This document shows, in pieces, positions 63,587 through 64,000 of a DNA stretch of 64,000 nt. The stretch's first letter is position 1. The number at the start of each line of letters is the position of its first letter. The translations under genes and the position numbers were made by a program. Source of the DNA: Trichobilharzia szidati (lineage: Eukaryota > Platyhelminthes > Trematoda > Strigeidida > Schistosomatidae); assembly GCA_944472155.2 (NCBI GenBank), contig OX235279.1, positions 119,652,110 to 119,716,109 on the forward strand. The letters are read 5' to 3'. Under the pieces are notes generated by a model. The model saw only the letters and a list, made by a program, of their open reading frames with translations, was not told the origin of the DNA and did no database searches.

Positions 63587-63725
63587 CTCGCTCATCCTCA
63601 TAATCGGAGCTCGCCGGAATCAGTCTTCTGGCGTCAATCAGTTCGGACGAGGCGGTAGAGATCCAATGGCTTTCACTAACTTTAGTTTTTAGCTAACTGA
63701 CTGCTTTCACGGCTGTGTCCACAGC
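63587..63725 (-). pseudogene. RTE coding fragment (RTE-3)
   Basis: Minus strand encodes Thr-Ala-Val-Lys-Ala-Val, a stop, then Lys-Val-Ser-Glu-Ser-His-Trp-Ile-Ser-Thr-Ala-Ser-Ser-Glu-Leu-Ile, matching RTE-1 from about residue 440 to 482 (the linker between endonuclease and RT). It ends at the Merlin fragment. Confidence 0.72.
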
Positions 63726-64000
63726 TAACTGTTTAACATTGTGATGCTCCCTGCAAAATTTACGTTCGAGAAGTTGAAAAGACGAGACAACATCGTTCAG
63801 TCTAAACATATTCGTGAGTCAAATAATGTAAACTTTACATTGACCAGCCTAATTTAACTTAAATTCAACGTGTTAGAAAGGCTTCGCCCAATAGACGACA
63901 GTGGAAATCCCTTGTTTTTAGCATTTCATCGTAACTCCGTTGATTCCGTCGACCCTATACTCGCGTCAGAAACTCTTGGTTGAATAATGTATGTGATATT
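63726..64000 (+). other. Window end; possible Merlin transposase scrap at 63920-63985
   Basis: Plus strand near 63926-63960 reads His-Arg-Asn-Ser-Val-Asp-Ser-Val-Asp-Pro, resembling the His-Arg-Val-Asn-His-Ser-Asn-Asp-Ser-Val-Asp-Pro block of the Merlin transposases. It is too short to be sure. Nothing else was seen here. Confidence 0.35.

Overview
The window is eukaryotic, repeat-dense, AT-rich DNA, and almost every recognisable coding segment belongs to a transposable element. The mix is Penelope-like elements (PLEs), RTE- and CR1-type non-LTR retrotransposons, an R2-type retrotransposon with a restriction-like endonuclease, Merlin DNA transposons, and tRNA-derived SINEs, one of which carries a hammerhead ribozyme like the schistosome Sm-alpha family. 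I infer a platyhelminth, most likely Schistosoma or a close trematode relative. No rRNA operon, viral gene, bacterial gene or CRISPR array was seen. The only host-gene candidate is a small minus-strand exon pair near 63.0-63.3 kb. One assembly gap (N) lies at 7972-8470.

Layout. 0-8 kb: PLE debris (1-40 and 1385-2170), an RTE-type reverse transcriptase remnant (4082-5160), otherwise featureless. 8.5-13.3 kb: PLE-B, split by a non-LTR fragment (CR1-D), itself split by a small palindromic PLE. 14-21 kb: a SINE, then PLE-C, into whose hammerhead core a 4.4-kb palindromic pair of head-to-head PLE copies is inserted. 22-27 kb: the hammerhead SINE and a nearly complete RTE element. 29-38 kb: two convergent copies of one CR1-like family (A and C). 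Copy C is split by a Merlin transposon and by PLE-D, which carries a well-formed hammerhead. 38.9-57.4 kb: CR1-B, then an R2-type element split at RT motif A by a 7.2-kb, nearly intact CR1-like element (CR1-E), then a tandem repeat, a SINE and an ORF1 remnant (CR1-F). 58.5-64 kb: a Merlin with a second Merlin inside it, an RTE remnant, the host exon candidate, and a Merlin/RTE fragment junction.

The main biological signal is insertion order. Direct repeats mark seven nested insertions: tttcg (CR1-E in R2), gaaaacaatat (PLE pair in PLE-C), gtcattctatct (small PLE in CR1-D), ctttgaagttt (PLE-D in CR1-C), atacaaaa (Merlin in CR1-C), catttgca (Merlin in Merlin) and, less surely, tataatga (PLE-B). 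Two PLE insertions have inverted arms plus an unpaired 33-36 base extension at one end; two others have shorter or longer extensions. The retrotransposon enzymes would act in cis on their own RNA: an endonuclease (APE, RLE or GIY-YIG) nicks the target, the reverse transcriptase primes from the nick, and hammerheads may process PLE and SINE transcripts. All spacing, motif and duplication statements come from reading the sequence by eye. Family names come from known motifs, and no database search was run.
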